40,473 nt of DNA, taken from the NCBI GenBank assembly GCA_022763045.1, contig JALEGI010000017.1, forward strand, positions 1-40,473, in the 5' to 3' direction. The position numbers were made by a program, and so were the translations under genes. Shown piece by piece: positions 23,789 through 31,672 of this stretch. The notes beneath the pieces were generated by a model. The model worked only from the letters and a program-made list of their open reading frames with translations, did no database searches and was not told where the DNA came from. The stretch comes from Simkaniaceae bacterium. Lineage in GTDB: Bacteria > Chlamydiota > Chlamydiia > Chlamydiales > JACRBE01. Numbering within the stretch: position 1 is the first letter of the stretch; each line of letters starts with the position of its first letter.

Positions 23789-24319
23789 ATGGAGGTGTCT
23801 ATTCATCCCCTACATGAAGTTAGGGATGAGATGTTGGCTCTTTGTGAGAGCTGGAGCGCGCATGCTGAGAAAAAAATTGCTCATGCAAAATATCTTGCAG
23901 CTCATAGCGTTTGCCAAGAGGCTATCGGAGTACTTCAAAGAAGAAAAACCCCTAACTATAGATTTCATCTTGTAAAAGATTTAGAGGGTACGATTTTAGC
24001 TTTTGCTCTCACATATATTTTTGATCTACCGAGTTGGGTTCAGAGTCGCCCCCATAAAGTGGTTTTTATTCACTTAATGACATCAAATCCGTTGAAGTTT
24101 GATGCTGCAGATCGCATTCCAAGATTAGGAGAGTTTCTTTTAGAAGCATTAAAAAAGGAATGTTTAAACAGGAAGTTTTTCGGAATCTACTCAGAGCCTC
24201 TTTACCAGGCAATGCATTACTTCAAGAGACTTGGTTTTGTTGATCATTTTCTCCCTGATAGAAAGAGGGTAGGTGTATTACTAACCTTCTCTGAGAAATA
24301 CGGGAGTGTATATAAATGA
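23789..24319 (+). CDS. GNAT-fold acetyltransferase-like protein
   Basis: A 176-residue protein without a signal. A GNAT fold is suggested by YRFHLVKDLEGTILAFALTYIFD, VVFIHLMTSNPLKF (beta-4), LGEFLLEALKKEC, FFGIYSEPLYQAMHYFKRLGFVDHF (the Y..KR(L)GF ending is typical). The CoA-binding loop (Q/R-x-x-G-x-G/A) is not clear, replaced by RIPRLGEFLL, so activity is uncertain. A strong SD (AGGAGG) precedes it. It overlaps the dioxygenase gene by four bases. Confidence 0.6.
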   Translation: MEVSIHPLHEVRDEMLALCESWSAHAEKKIAHAKYLAAHSVCQEAIGVLQRRKTPNYRFHLVKDLEGTILAFALTYIFDLPSWVQSRPHKVVFIHLMTSNPLKFDAADRIPRLGEFLLEALKKECLNRKFFGIYSEPLYQAMHYFKRLGFVDHFLPDRKRVGVLLTFSEKYGSVYK

Positions 24320-24951
24320 GGATATTCTTAACTATGTTCGCGATTGTAGGGGCATTTGCAACGCCAACGATTCCAACGGCAATACTTGACTCTTATGTAC
24401 TTGAACAATACAGCGAAAAGATTACTCAAGAGCTTGAAGAGCAGCTCTCCAAACAAAACGATGGGCGTACTCTGCGCTGCACGCGAGAGTATGGTTATAG
24501 CTTTTTTAAATTAGAAAATGGAGACCGCTGCTACATCCCACCACCCCATTTTTTACAAGAGCTTGGCGCCCATGTGTGCCTTGCACTTGGTGAGGAACCA
24601 GTTGTTTTTACAAACATCATTCTCTCCCAGTATGATGAGGGTTTTTACTTAGAGCCGCACGTCGATGTCGCATGTGATTACCGCTATAAATCCTCAGATT
24701 TTTACTTTGACGAGAAGGTTTACGGCCTTGTGATAGATGCCGATACGACAGGAGCTCTTTATTTTGTCAAATGGGAGGGCGTGGGCCGCCCCCCATTAGA
24801 TTTAAAGCCGATCTATTCATTAGAAGAAGAGGCGGGGGTTGTCTTTTGTTTAAAAGATCAGCTTAGGCATTTCCCCTACTTTCACGGAGTTTCTAAAGTA
24901 AAAAATCACAGGATTACGCTCACTTTCAGAACAGTTAGTTTTGAAAAATAA
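24316..24951 (+). CDS. AlkB-like 2-oxoglutarate/Fe(II) dioxygenase with signal peptide
   Basis: 211 residues. Leader MRIFLTMFAIVGAFA with a FA/TP cleavage site. The catalytic pattern of AlkB-like dioxygenases is intact: His115-x-Asp117 (EPHVDV), distal His190 (YFHGV), and the 2-oxoglutarate pair Arg199 and Arg205 (HRITLTFRTV), with the six-residue spacing as in E. coli AlkB. ILSQYDEGFYLEPHVD matches the N-x-Y-x-x-G-x-x-x-H-x-D layout loosely. AlkB-type enzymes demethylate nucleic acid or modify proteins in the cytosol; a signal peptide on one is unusual. The gene is coupled to the GNAT-like gene upstream. Confidence 0.78.
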   Translation: MRIFLTMFAIVGAFATPTIPTAILDSYVLEQYSEKITQELEEQLSKQNDGRTLRCTREYGYSFFKLENGDRCYIPPPHFLQELGAHVCLALGEEPVVFTNIILSQYDEGFYLEPHVDVACDYRYKSSDFYFDEKVYGLVIDADTTGALYFVKWEGVGRPPLDLKPIYSLEEEAGVVFCLKDQLRHFPYFHGVSKVKNHRITLTFRTVSFEK

Positions 24952-24995
24952 GCTACTGTGTTATTATCTTTACATCCAATTAATGTGGAGGTCTT

Positions 24996-25445
24996 ATGAA
25001 TAAAACAATTGTATCAATTTTAATTGGAACAACTTTACTAGCTGGATGTCAGCGCCAAACTGTTGGTAGTGCTTTTGGTGCTGGTATTGGATCTGCTGTT
25101 GGCGTCGTTGGGGGCTTTTTTGTTGGCGGTGCCACAGGAGCTGCCGTTGGTGGTGGAGGGCTTGAGAGTCTTGTAATGGCTACAGGAGGTGCACTTAGTG
25201 GGGCAGTTATCGGAGGTGTCGTTGGTGGAGTTGGAGGGAGCCAAATTGGAAATCAGATGGCAACTCCAAATCAAGAGAGGCTGTTAATTGAAAAGCTCAT
25301 CCGTGAAAAAGAGGCGGGCAAAAGCGATGAAGAGCTGATTGAGGAGATCAAGCTCTATCCGAAAATCTCTAATATCACTCCGGAGGAGTTTGAAGCAATG
25401 GAGGTTGCCGGTTTTTCACACGAGGTCATGCAGGCGCTGATTTAG
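24996..25445 (+). CDS. Glycine-zipper lipoprotein
   Basis: 149 residues. A lipoprotein signal with lipobox LLAGC (Cys18) is followed by a Gly/Ala/Val-rich glycine zipper (about residues 24-90, GAGIGSAVGVVGGFFVGG and VIGGVVGGVGGSQIG) that can insert into the outer membrane or oligomerise. The C-terminus is acidic and helical (about 95-149), with Glu-rich EELIEEIKL. SD GGAGG precedes the ATG. Similar outer-membrane lipoproteins are common; no specific role. Confidence 0.82.
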   Translation: MNKTIVSILIGTTLLAGCQRQTVGSAFGAGIGSAVGVVGGFFVGGATGAAVGGGGLESLVMATGGALSGAVIGGVVGGVGGSQIGNQMATPNQERLLIEKLIREKEAGKSDEELIEEIKLYPKISNITPEEFEAMEVAGFSHEVMQALI

Positions 25446-25810
25446 GCTGCCTTTCGCGTTGTTTTTGGGCCTGTAGCACGTTTGTTTGCAGGCCAAAGGA
25501 TCTTTCTCGCCCAGTAATTTGGGCTCCAACGATCATTTTTTGTCAGTTTTCCCGCCTTATTCCGTATCCCTGCACTGCGTCTTAGGTAGTTTTCTTTTGC
25601 TTTTTTGCTATAATTATGGCCGTAGCCCTTTGCACCAAAGTGAATCACCTTAACGCGCCGCTCTCCATTGACTGTTTTTGAGGCTAAGACCATCATCTTC
25701 TTGCCTTTAGAGGTTGAGGGAACAGGAGAGTTGAGCTTCCAAAGCTTGCCTCTGTACTCATAGCGATCGCCTATCTTCTTTAAACTGGACAACTTAGTTC
25801 CAATAGACAT
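25442..25810 (-). CDS. Small basic protein resembling a giant-virus/phage family (DUF5754-like)
   Basis: 122 residues, very basic (many Lys/Arg). The middle KVIHFGAKGYGHNY and RENY..R-type stretch (KENYLRRSAGIRNKAG), then SPNYWARKILW, resembles a short family found in nucleocytoplasmic giant viruses and some phages, where the pattern KVIHFG...R..Y..RH...... (S)..YWA..LLW recurs. I name the family from memory. I chose the ATG at 25810 with an SD GGTGG; a GTG at 25819 would extend it by three residues. It converges with the lipoprotein gene, overlapping by four bases. Function unknown. Confidence 0.65.
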   Translation of the reverse strand: MSIGTKLSSLKKIGDRYEYRGKLWKLNSPVPSTSKGKKMMVLASKTVNGERRVKVIHFGAKGYGHNYSKKAKENYLRRSAGIRNKAGKLTKNDRWSPNYWARKILWPANKRATGPKTTRKAA

Positions 25811-25834
25811 AAAAACCACCTTTTATTTTTTATA

Positions 25835-26281
25835 TTAGATGAGTTTTTCGAAAATATCGACCATTGTTTTTAAATCTTTTGTTTTTAATTTATTAAAAAA
25901 CTCTGAATCTTTGTTTTCTACAGCGGGAAGGGCTTTTTTAAGAATTTTAGCGCCCTGAGGTGTCAGTGTGGGGTTTTTTGCTCGAGCATCTTTTGAGGCC
26001 TCACGCTGGATATGCCCCTTTTTTTCAAGCCCTCTCACAATTTGCGAGAGGGTATTGGGGTCTAGACCCGCCATGCGACCAATGGCAGCTTGAGGAACAC
26101 GCTCGCCATTTTGAGTAAGCCAGCCAAGAGAGGCAAGGACGACAAACTGGGGGTGGGTGAGATCCATTTCTCGCAAGAGCTTCTCGATAGATGCACGCCA
26201 GGTGGTACTTACCTTCCAGAGCAAAAATCCGGGGCTCTGTTTAGGCCCCTCATGTTGGCTGAGCTTCTCAAAATCTACCAT
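25835..26281 (-). CDS. MarR-family transcriptional regulator
   Basis: A 148-residue winged-helix regulator with the MarR layout: dimerisation helix (WKVSTTWRASIEKLLREM), LTHPQFVVLASL, recognition helix (PQAAIGRMAGLDPNTLSQIVRGLEKKGHI, about residues 62-90) and wing (REASKDARAKNPTLTPQG). It starts on the last base of the glyoxalase-like gene stop (TAATG), so the two form an operon. It should bind the palindrome at 26678-26697 upstream of the operon and be released by a ligand or oxidant. Confidence 0.92.
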   Translation of the reverse strand: MVDFEKLSQHEGPKQSPGFLLWKVSTTWRASIEKLLREMDLTHPQFVVLASLGWLTQNGERVPQAAIGRMAGLDPNTLSQIVRGLEKKGHIQREASKDARAKNPTLTPQGAKILKKALPAVENKDSEFFNKLKTKDLKTMVDIFEKLI

Positions 26282-26649
26282 TATCTCTCATGTAGCTTAT
26301 GGATACGGATGCGGTGGCCATCTGGATCACAAATTGTAAACGCTCGGCCAAAGTCCATATCGGTTGGTTTTTGCAGGACAGTCACGTCCAAGTTGCCAAG
26401 GGCCTCATACATTGCATCGACATCCTCAGCGGCAAAGGCAATTTCATGCCCTCCGACTCCTCCCTTTACAATCGGTTCCGCTGTGTGCTTGGACCAAAGC
26501 CCAAGCATGACGCCATTATCTAAGGCAAACATAACAAAGGTTAGGGAGGTTTCAATGGGAGCCATGTTAAAAAGTTTCTCGTAAAAATAGCTACTTTTTT
26601 TGGGGTTATCGACAAAGAGGATTGTAAATCCTAGGGTTGGTTTGAGCAT
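26281..26649 (-). CDS. VOC (glyoxalase/dioxygenase-fold) protein
   Basis: A 122-residue vicinal oxygen chelate protein: start LGFTILFVDNPKKSSYFYEKLF, central VGGHEIAFAAEDVDAMYEAL, end DMDFGRAFTICDPDGHRIRIHKL. In the family the metal ligands come from the ends of beta strands; His70 (GGHEIAF) and the near-final DPDGHRI region are candidates. It probably detoxifies a small electrophile or acts in antibiotic resistance. A strong SD (AGGAGA) precedes it. It is first in the operon with the MarR regulator. Confidence 0.88.
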   Translation of the reverse strand: MLKPTLGFTILFVDNPKKSSYFYEKLFNMAPIETSLTFVMFALDNGVMLGLWSKHTAEPIVKGGVGGHEIAFAAEDVDAMYEALGNLDVTVLQKPTDMDFGRAFTICDPDGHRIRIHKLHER

Positions 26650-26677
26650 TTCTATCTCCTTGGTTGGTGATAGCTTA

Positions 26678-26706
26678 ATTATACGTATACGTATAATCTA
26701 GCGCAA
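26678..26706 (-). promoter_or_regulatory. Promoter and MarR operator (20-bp perfect palindrome)
   Basis: ATTATACGTATACGTATAAT (26678-26697) is a perfect palindrome. On the minus strand it contains the -10 TATAAT (26678-26683), which is preceded by a 17-base spacer and a -35 TTGCGC (26701-26706). The palindrome therefore covers the whole spacer and -10. It is the obvious binding site for the MarR protein encoded second in the operon. Confidence 0.8.
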
Positions 26707-26714
26707 GCAAAAAA

Positions 26715-27752
26715 CTAGAAATCCTCAACAGTATCAATGGGAATGGCTAGCTCTTCTCCAGGAGAAATATCTCGAATTGCAATATTTGCCTTTCGCTCAA
26801 AATCTGGAATAACATTGGGATTTTTTGAGCGATTAACGTGCCTTTCAGGATCAGAATAGAGTAGAGTCACTCCATTTCGGGTATGGCAAAAGTTCTCTCT
26901 TTCATATTTACTAAGCGATTGAAGTTGTTCTCTTGAGAGTTCAATAAGATTCCATTTGATGGCAACATCACCTTTTTTGAAACTTTTTCTCGAAAAAACC
27001 CCCAGTCTATCTGCAAATTGTCCAATTTTGGATGTTCTGATTTCAAGACCTTGGCGCAACGATTTTTCGAACATTTTATAGTGATATTTTTTTGGAACAA
27101 TTTTAAGGCCTGGTATTTGCGCTTGAATGAGCACTCCGCGCGCGCGCTCAATAAATTCTTCAGGAGGATTATCGCCCATCTCATAGCTGTAGACTAGACC
27201 GCTTTCCCATAGGGCGTCTGAGATGCGAAACTCGATGAAGGGAATATCCTTTCCTATTTTGATCCATAGGGGGTAGTGGGCTCCAGTTGACCCTTTGAGA
27301 TCGGGAGGGTATTTTCGAGCAGAAATAGCAGCGAAGTAGCGATTGGGATCATCGGTCAGTTCGCTGAGGTTACGAGGGGGGATTTTTCGCTCTCCTTGTA
27401 TTGTATAGGGGTAGGCAAGACCTTGTTTTTCGACCTCACTCCAAAAGAGCTCTTCGCTCAAATCGCTAAAATCTTGAACAATGCGCACGAGGATCTGACG
27501 CGTGCCAAGAGCGAGGTAAGAGAGTGCATCGTGGTGCCCATCAATGAGGACGTAGCCAAAGGGTGCCTTAACGACAGGAAGACTCTCACTGCATGTTGTA
27601 CTGCCCGATTTAAGCTTTTTGTTTTTCTTCATCTCAACATTTTGCAAAGAGAAGCGCAGCTGTGCAGGGGAGATTTGCGAGATGTCGAGCAGAAGGGTCT
27701 GCTCAGCGTTAAGTAAAATGACTGTCATGAGAGATAAGAGAATTTTTTTCAT
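26715..27752 (-). CDS. Secreted ParBc_2-SET domain fusion protein
   Basis: 345 residues. Signal MKKILLSLMTVILLNA with LNA/EQ. Residues 60-175 match the ParBc_2-type ParB/sulfiredoxin-like fold: VLIDGHHDALSYLALG (about 68-83), FSDLSEELFWSEVEKQG, DDPNRYFAAIS. Residues 235-345 form a SET domain: LGVFSRKSFKKGDVAI, the pseudoknot HVNRSKNPNV (305-314) and ISPGEELAIPIDT; the final aromatic is in EDF. SET domains methylate lysines, and bacterial ones include secreted effectors acting on host histones. I know no established architecture combining the two. The gene has no clear SD and is single. Confidence 0.8.
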   Translation of the reverse strand: MKKILLSLMTVILLNAEQTLLLDISQISPAQLRFSLQNVEMKKNKKLKSGSTTCSESLPVVKAPFGYVLIDGHHDALSYLALGTRQILVRIVQDFSDLSEELFWSEVEKQGLAYPYTIQGERKIPPRNLSELTDDPNRYFAAISARKYPPDLKGSTGAHYPLWIKIGKDIPFIEFRISDALWESGLVYSYEMGDNPPEEFIERARGVLIQAQIPGLKIVPKKYHYKMFEKSLRQGLEIRTSKIGQFADRLGVFSRKSFKKGDVAIKWNLIELSREQLQSLSKYERENFCHTRNGVTLLYSDPERHVNRSKNPNVIPDFERKANIAIRDISPGEELAIPIDTVEDF

Positions 27753-27895
27753 AATTTTCTAAGGAGTTGTGTGTAGTTCTGAGGTGCGGTCAATGCCAAT
27801 TATTTCATAGTCCCTTGCAATAGCTATGCCAATCTAACCTGAAGGTTGGGATTTATAAGCGGTTCAATTTCACTAAAGTGTAGCAGAAGTGCTAT

Positions 27896-28252
27896 TTAAG
27901 AGGTCATTTCTTCAATTTTTGCAGTGAGCTCGTCAAAGTTACACGGCTTAAGAAACATCGTTCGGTTTGACTTTTCTTGGGATGGGTCAAAGTCGACTTT
28001 GCCAGTCAAAAAGATGATAGGTATGTTTTTGGTGCTCTCGTTTTGCTCCATTTTTTCAGCGATTTCATGACCTGTTAAATCTGGCATTTGTACATCTAGT
28101 AATACGATGTCGGGAGGAGTTGTCATTATTGCATTGAGGGCCTCGGTTCCGAGGTTAAATGTTTCAACCTCAAGTCCCTTTTTTTTAAGTCTAAAGCCGA
28201 TTACAGTAATCATATCGGGGTCATCATCGACTACTACTACTCTTTTTCCCAT
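27896..28252 (-). CDS. Single-domain response regulator
   Basis: 118 residues, receiver domain only: acidic VVVDDDPDM, phosphoacceptor Asp in IVLLDVQMPDLTG (about residue 52), Thr in IFLTGK and Lys in FLKPC. It has no output domain, so it works through phosphotransfer or protein contacts, like Spo0F, DivK or CheY. The ATG follows the upstream kinase stop with no spacing. It closes the signalling cluster. Confidence 0.93.
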   Translation of the reverse strand: MGKRVVVVDDDPDMITVIGFRLKKKGLEVETFNLGTEALNAIMTTPPDIVLLDVQMPDLTGHEIAEKMEQNESTKNIPIIFLTGKVDFDPSQEKSNRTMFLKPCNFDELTAKIEEMTS

Positions 28253-30070
28253 TTATTTTTCCTCATAGGGTAAGTGAATGACAAATGTAGATCCTTTGCC
28301 AAATTCTGAGCTAAAAGTGATGCTCCCGCCATGTTTTTCGCTGATTTTCTTAGCTAAGGCAAGTCCAAGGCCCGATCCAACCCTTAAGCTGGTTTCTCCA
28401 AGCTGGGAGAAAAGCTTGAAGAGCTGTGGAAAGTCCTCTTCATGGATTCCAATTCCTGTATCTGTAACTTCTATATTTAGTTGAGAGTCTTTAACATGCG
28501 CTTTGACTACGACTTCACCTGCTGAAGTAAACTGAAGGGCGTTATCTACTATATTCTTCACCGCAACCATCAATTTATCATAATCTGCGCTAACTTCAAG
28601 ATCGTTTGGGCAATCTGTTGCAAAAGAAACATTTTTTTCTTTGAATGGTTTCTCAAATTCAGTTTTTAAAGAATTTAAAAATTCATTCAATTGAAAGTTT
28701 GATTTGTTAATTGTATAGTTTTCGAATTCTATTTTTTCATACTCTAGTACATCTTGGAGTAGCTTGATAATTTTATTTAAGTTGTTATTGCAGATGTTTA
28801 GAAAACTTTTACTATCATCGTCTAAGGTTTCTACGGAGGCCTCATGGACGACTTCAAGAGTTTGCTGAATTACAGTTAATGGCGTGCGAAGCTCTCTCGA
28901 TACAATGGTGATTAGAGACGTTTTTTGATACTCTAGGGAGCTCTCATTTTTTTCACTTTTTGAAACTTGCTCTTGGAGGGCAACCTCTTTATCAATAGGA
29001 ATAAAGGCACCAATAATTCCAACAACTTCATCTGAAGGTGTTCGTAGAGGGATGGTATGTACAAGAACCCACCTTTTAACTGCTTCTGGAGTGGATATGC
29101 GACATTTAAAAATTCCGCTAGTGTAAGTTTTTAATCCTTTTTCCCAGTTATCTGTAATTTCCTTTTGATCCTCTTTATCTATGTAGTCACGCCATCCTTC
29201 TAAGTGAGGATGATCAGGAGAAATACCAAGAAGTTCTGCCATAGAAGTATTCATAAAGATAGGCTTGGTTGTATTTGTGAATATAAGACCAACGGGCACC
29301 TGTTCAATCACGGAATTCATCCAATTTTCATGAAATTCTTGAAGCTGCACGTTATCAATATATGTGCGTATAAGAGAAAAAAACCTGTTATTTCTATCTT
29401 TAATAGGCATTTCCTCTTGAAATTTTCCAAAGAATAGAGGGGACAATTTTTGTACATTATAAAGATTTGTGTTTAAAGGGACTAAAAGCTTTCTGAGAAT
29501 AACATTGGTAAAAATAACAAGTGAAATAATAAAAACAACAACAAGGACAAGAGTATTGAAAAATGAAAAATATAAAAAACGTTTGCGAATTTCCTTGGCT
29601 GTGAATTTTATAAAAATGATTGAATTATCTTTTTTTAATGTTGTATAAAAATTTTGTTGATCTTCAATGGTTTCTTGAGATTTTTTATTTTCTAATATCC
29701 CTTGAATATATTTAATGCTAAAATTATCAGGGTCACTGCTTGGTGATTTGCCTATTAAATTTCTATTTGATGAGGCTTCAATTTTATTCGTCCTAACATT
29801 AAAATAAACAACTTCAGAAATATCACTTGTGTCATTAACTAAGGTCTCCAGAAACTCTTGAAGAATTTTTGGTTTTCCATTTTTAATTAGAAAATTGATT
29901 GTGGATAAGACGATGTATTCTTGTTTCTCTATTTTAATTTTTATCTTTTTATAGGATGTGTATGTTATTGTTTCCCAACAGATTATTCCAAAAATGAGAG
30001 CTAGTACTGTGAAAAAGAAAAAGAAAAATTTAATAAAATGTTTGTATTGATTTTTTTTTTCAAAAGCCAC
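28253..30070 (-). CDS. Histidine kinase-like sensor lacking the phosphoacceptor histidine
   Basis: 605 residues. Helices at about 14-34 and 160-188 flank an extracytoplasmic sensor domain; a PAS-type domain follows (about 255-360), then HisKA and HATPase_c (about 495-605). The ATP lid motifs are normal: VKNIVDNALQFT, DTGIGIHEEDF, GSGLGLALAKKI. The H-box reads VSRELRTPLTVI: the phosphoacceptor His is Arg392 (AGA at 28895-28897). It should not autophosphorylate. The start is a GTG at 30070 with GGAG ten bases upstream, overlapping the previous kinase stop. It is AT-rich compared with the window average. Confidence 0.88.
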   Translation of the reverse strand: MAFEKKNQYKHFIKFFFFFFTVLALIFGIICWETITYTSYKKIKIKIEKQEYIVLSTINFLIKNGKPKILQEFLETLVNDTSDISEVVYFNVRTNKIEASSNRNLIGKSPSSDPDNFSIKYIQGILENKKSQETIEDQQNFYTTLKKDNSIIFIKFTAKEIRKRFLYFSFFNTLVLVVVFIISLVIFTNVILRKLLVPLNTNLYNVQKLSPLFFGKFQEEMPIKDRNNRFFSLIRTYIDNVQLQEFHENWMNSVIEQVPVGLIFTNTTKPIFMNTSMAELLGISPDHPHLEGWRDYIDKEDQKEITDNWEKGLKTYTSGIFKCRISTPEAVKRWVLVHTIPLRTPSDEVVGIIGAFIPIDKEVALQEQVSKSEKNESSLEYQKTSLITIVSRELRTPLTVIQQTLEVVHEASVETLDDDSKSFLNICNNNLNKIIKLLQDVLEYEKIEFENYTINKSNFQLNEFLNSLKTEFEKPFKEKNVSFATDCPNDLEVSADYDKLMVAVKNIVDNALQFTSAGEVVVKAHVKDSQLNIEVTDTGIGIHEEDFPQLFKLFSQLGETSLRVGSGLGLALAKKISEKHGGSITFSSEFGKGSTFVIHLPYEEK

Positions 30071-31626
30071 TAAATATAAGCTCCTACTTTTACTATAAAT
30101 TTAGTCCCTTTTCCCTCTGAACTTTCAACTCTGATTTGACCACCCATCATATCAAGAAATTTTTTACAGATGGAAAGACCTAGGCCTAGACCTTGAATTT
30201 CATCTGATTTACGAGATTGAAAAAAAGGTTTAAAAAGTTCCTTATGAATTGATTCTGGAATGCCTCTTCCGGTATCAGATATTTCTATATTTAACCATTC
30301 TTTTTGGTTTTCTTCTTTATCAAGAAATAGGTAAATAGTTACTTTTCCTTGTTGAGGAGTATATTTATAGGCATTTTCAACGAGATTAATAATAATTTGA
30401 GCAAGTTTTGAGGAGTCACCTCTAAGAGTTTCGGGTACAGAAGTATCAAGTTGAACGTCTAAGACTATCTGTTGTTTTTCTGCTCTTAATTTGAGTGGCT
30501 TAACTACTTCTGATAGCCAAGCTTGGACGATATACTCATGTGGTTCAATATATATTTTACCAGAGTCAAAACGTGAAATTGCTAAAAGATCATCTACTAT
30601 TTGCTTTATATGCATTGAGGCTGAATAGATACAATCAAAAGCTTCTTTAGAATCCTTTGATATCTTATTATCATCGATAAATGGTTCGCTAAATCCAATA
30701 ACTGCATTTAAGGGATTTCTAATTTCATGGCTAACGTATCTCAAAATATTTGTCTTTGCATTGCTTGTTACTTCTAAGTTGAATTTTGCTCGGTCAATTG
30801 AATCAATAAAGCTAATTATGCGTTTTTGCATGTATATGGTTATAATTACCGAAACTGCTAAAAGCATGGAGGCGAGTGGGTTAGAATAGTAGGCTTGATC
30901 TCTGGTAATCGTTTGGATTCGTTCAACTTCTATTGCTCGCCAAAGTAAGATAGCAATCATGAGAGTTGTTACCATGATTGGAATAACAATCCATGGGGAA
31001 ATGTTTCCTGTTTCTTCGTAGGTAATCGTTGAAAAAAACAGAGATATTCCAGCTAAAATAAAACCAATAGAAGTCTGAGGTGACATATCAGTCACTTTTT
31101 GCCAACCATAGGCATCTTCAAGATTTGTCAAGTAGCCAAATATTGATACTAGACCAAAAGAAAAGACAATGACAGCAAGACAGGAGCTAAACCAGTAGTG
31201 ATTTTGCTCGTGTTTAAAGCCTTTAAGTAGAACTCCAATATTGAGCAATATAAAGCAAATGGCCGTATTTGGAGCCATCCTTCCCGGGTGACTTGACTTG
31301 GTGGTGATTTGAGCCGTGTGGAAAAGTTCGTCAAGACCTAAGTTTATATTAAAGTAGTACTGTAAAAACGAAGCAAGAGAAAATATAGCTGTTAATCCTC
31401 CAAAGCATACTACTCCAAGACGATTTGCTCGAAGAAAAAAGATAATGCCGATCCCTGAGGTAAGAAATAGAAGAGCAGTATTAAATTGGGTAGGGGCTAC
31501 ATCAGGACTTACCTGAAAGACCGAGATTATATTTAGCTTCCAACTAATACAGATGATAGCGCCAGCTAGAGCAACTATCGTGCTTGATATGAGAGCATAT
31601 AGCTTTATTTGTCTTTCTCTAAACAT
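30070..31626 (-). CDS. Membrane histidine kinase
   Basis: 518 residues from the ATG at 31626; an upstream TTG is less likely. The N-terminal 260 residues hold about eight membrane helices with two related P-x-T/S-(A/S)-I-x-F-I-L segments (APNTAICFIL, SPQTSIGFIL), a MASE-like input. HisKA has an intact H-box YVSHEIRNPLNAVIGF (His300), then INLVENAYKYT, DTGRGIP and GLGLGLSICKKF. It should autophosphorylate on His300 and may serve the REC protein and both sensor partners in the operon. Confidence 0.92.
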   Translation of the reverse strand: MFRERQIKLYALISSTIVALAGAIICISWKLNIISVFQVSPDVAPTQFNTALLFLTSGIGIIFFLRANRLGVVCFGGLTAIFSLASFLQYYFNINLGLDELFHTAQITTKSSHPGRMAPNTAICFILLNIGVLLKGFKHEQNHYWFSSCLAVIVFSFGLVSIFGYLTNLEDAYGWQKVTDMSPQTSIGFILAGISLFFSTITYEETGNISPWIVIPIMVTTLMIAILLWRAIEVERIQTITRDQAYYSNPLASMLLAVSVIITIYMQKRIISFIDSIDRAKFNLEVTSNAKTNILRYVSHEIRNPLNAVIGFSEPFIDDNKISKDSKEAFDCIYSASMHIKQIVDDLLAISRFDSGKIYIEPHEYIVQAWLSEVVKPLKLRAEKQQIVLDVQLDTSVPETLRGDSSKLAQIIINLVENAYKYTPQQGKVTIYLFLDKEENQKEWLNIEISDTGRGIPESIHKELFKPFFQSRKSDEIQGLGLGLSICKKFLDMMGGQIRVESSEGKGTKFIVKVGAYI

Positions 31627-31672
31627 ACAACTTACCCTTACCAAATTGAGTAATTTGATGTATAGTTTAAGT

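Noticed and set aside
27753-27895. Small hairpin AACCT/AGGTT downstream of the response regulator
   Set aside because: The stem is only five pairs with no T-run, too weak to call a terminator. The rest of this interval shows nothing I can support.
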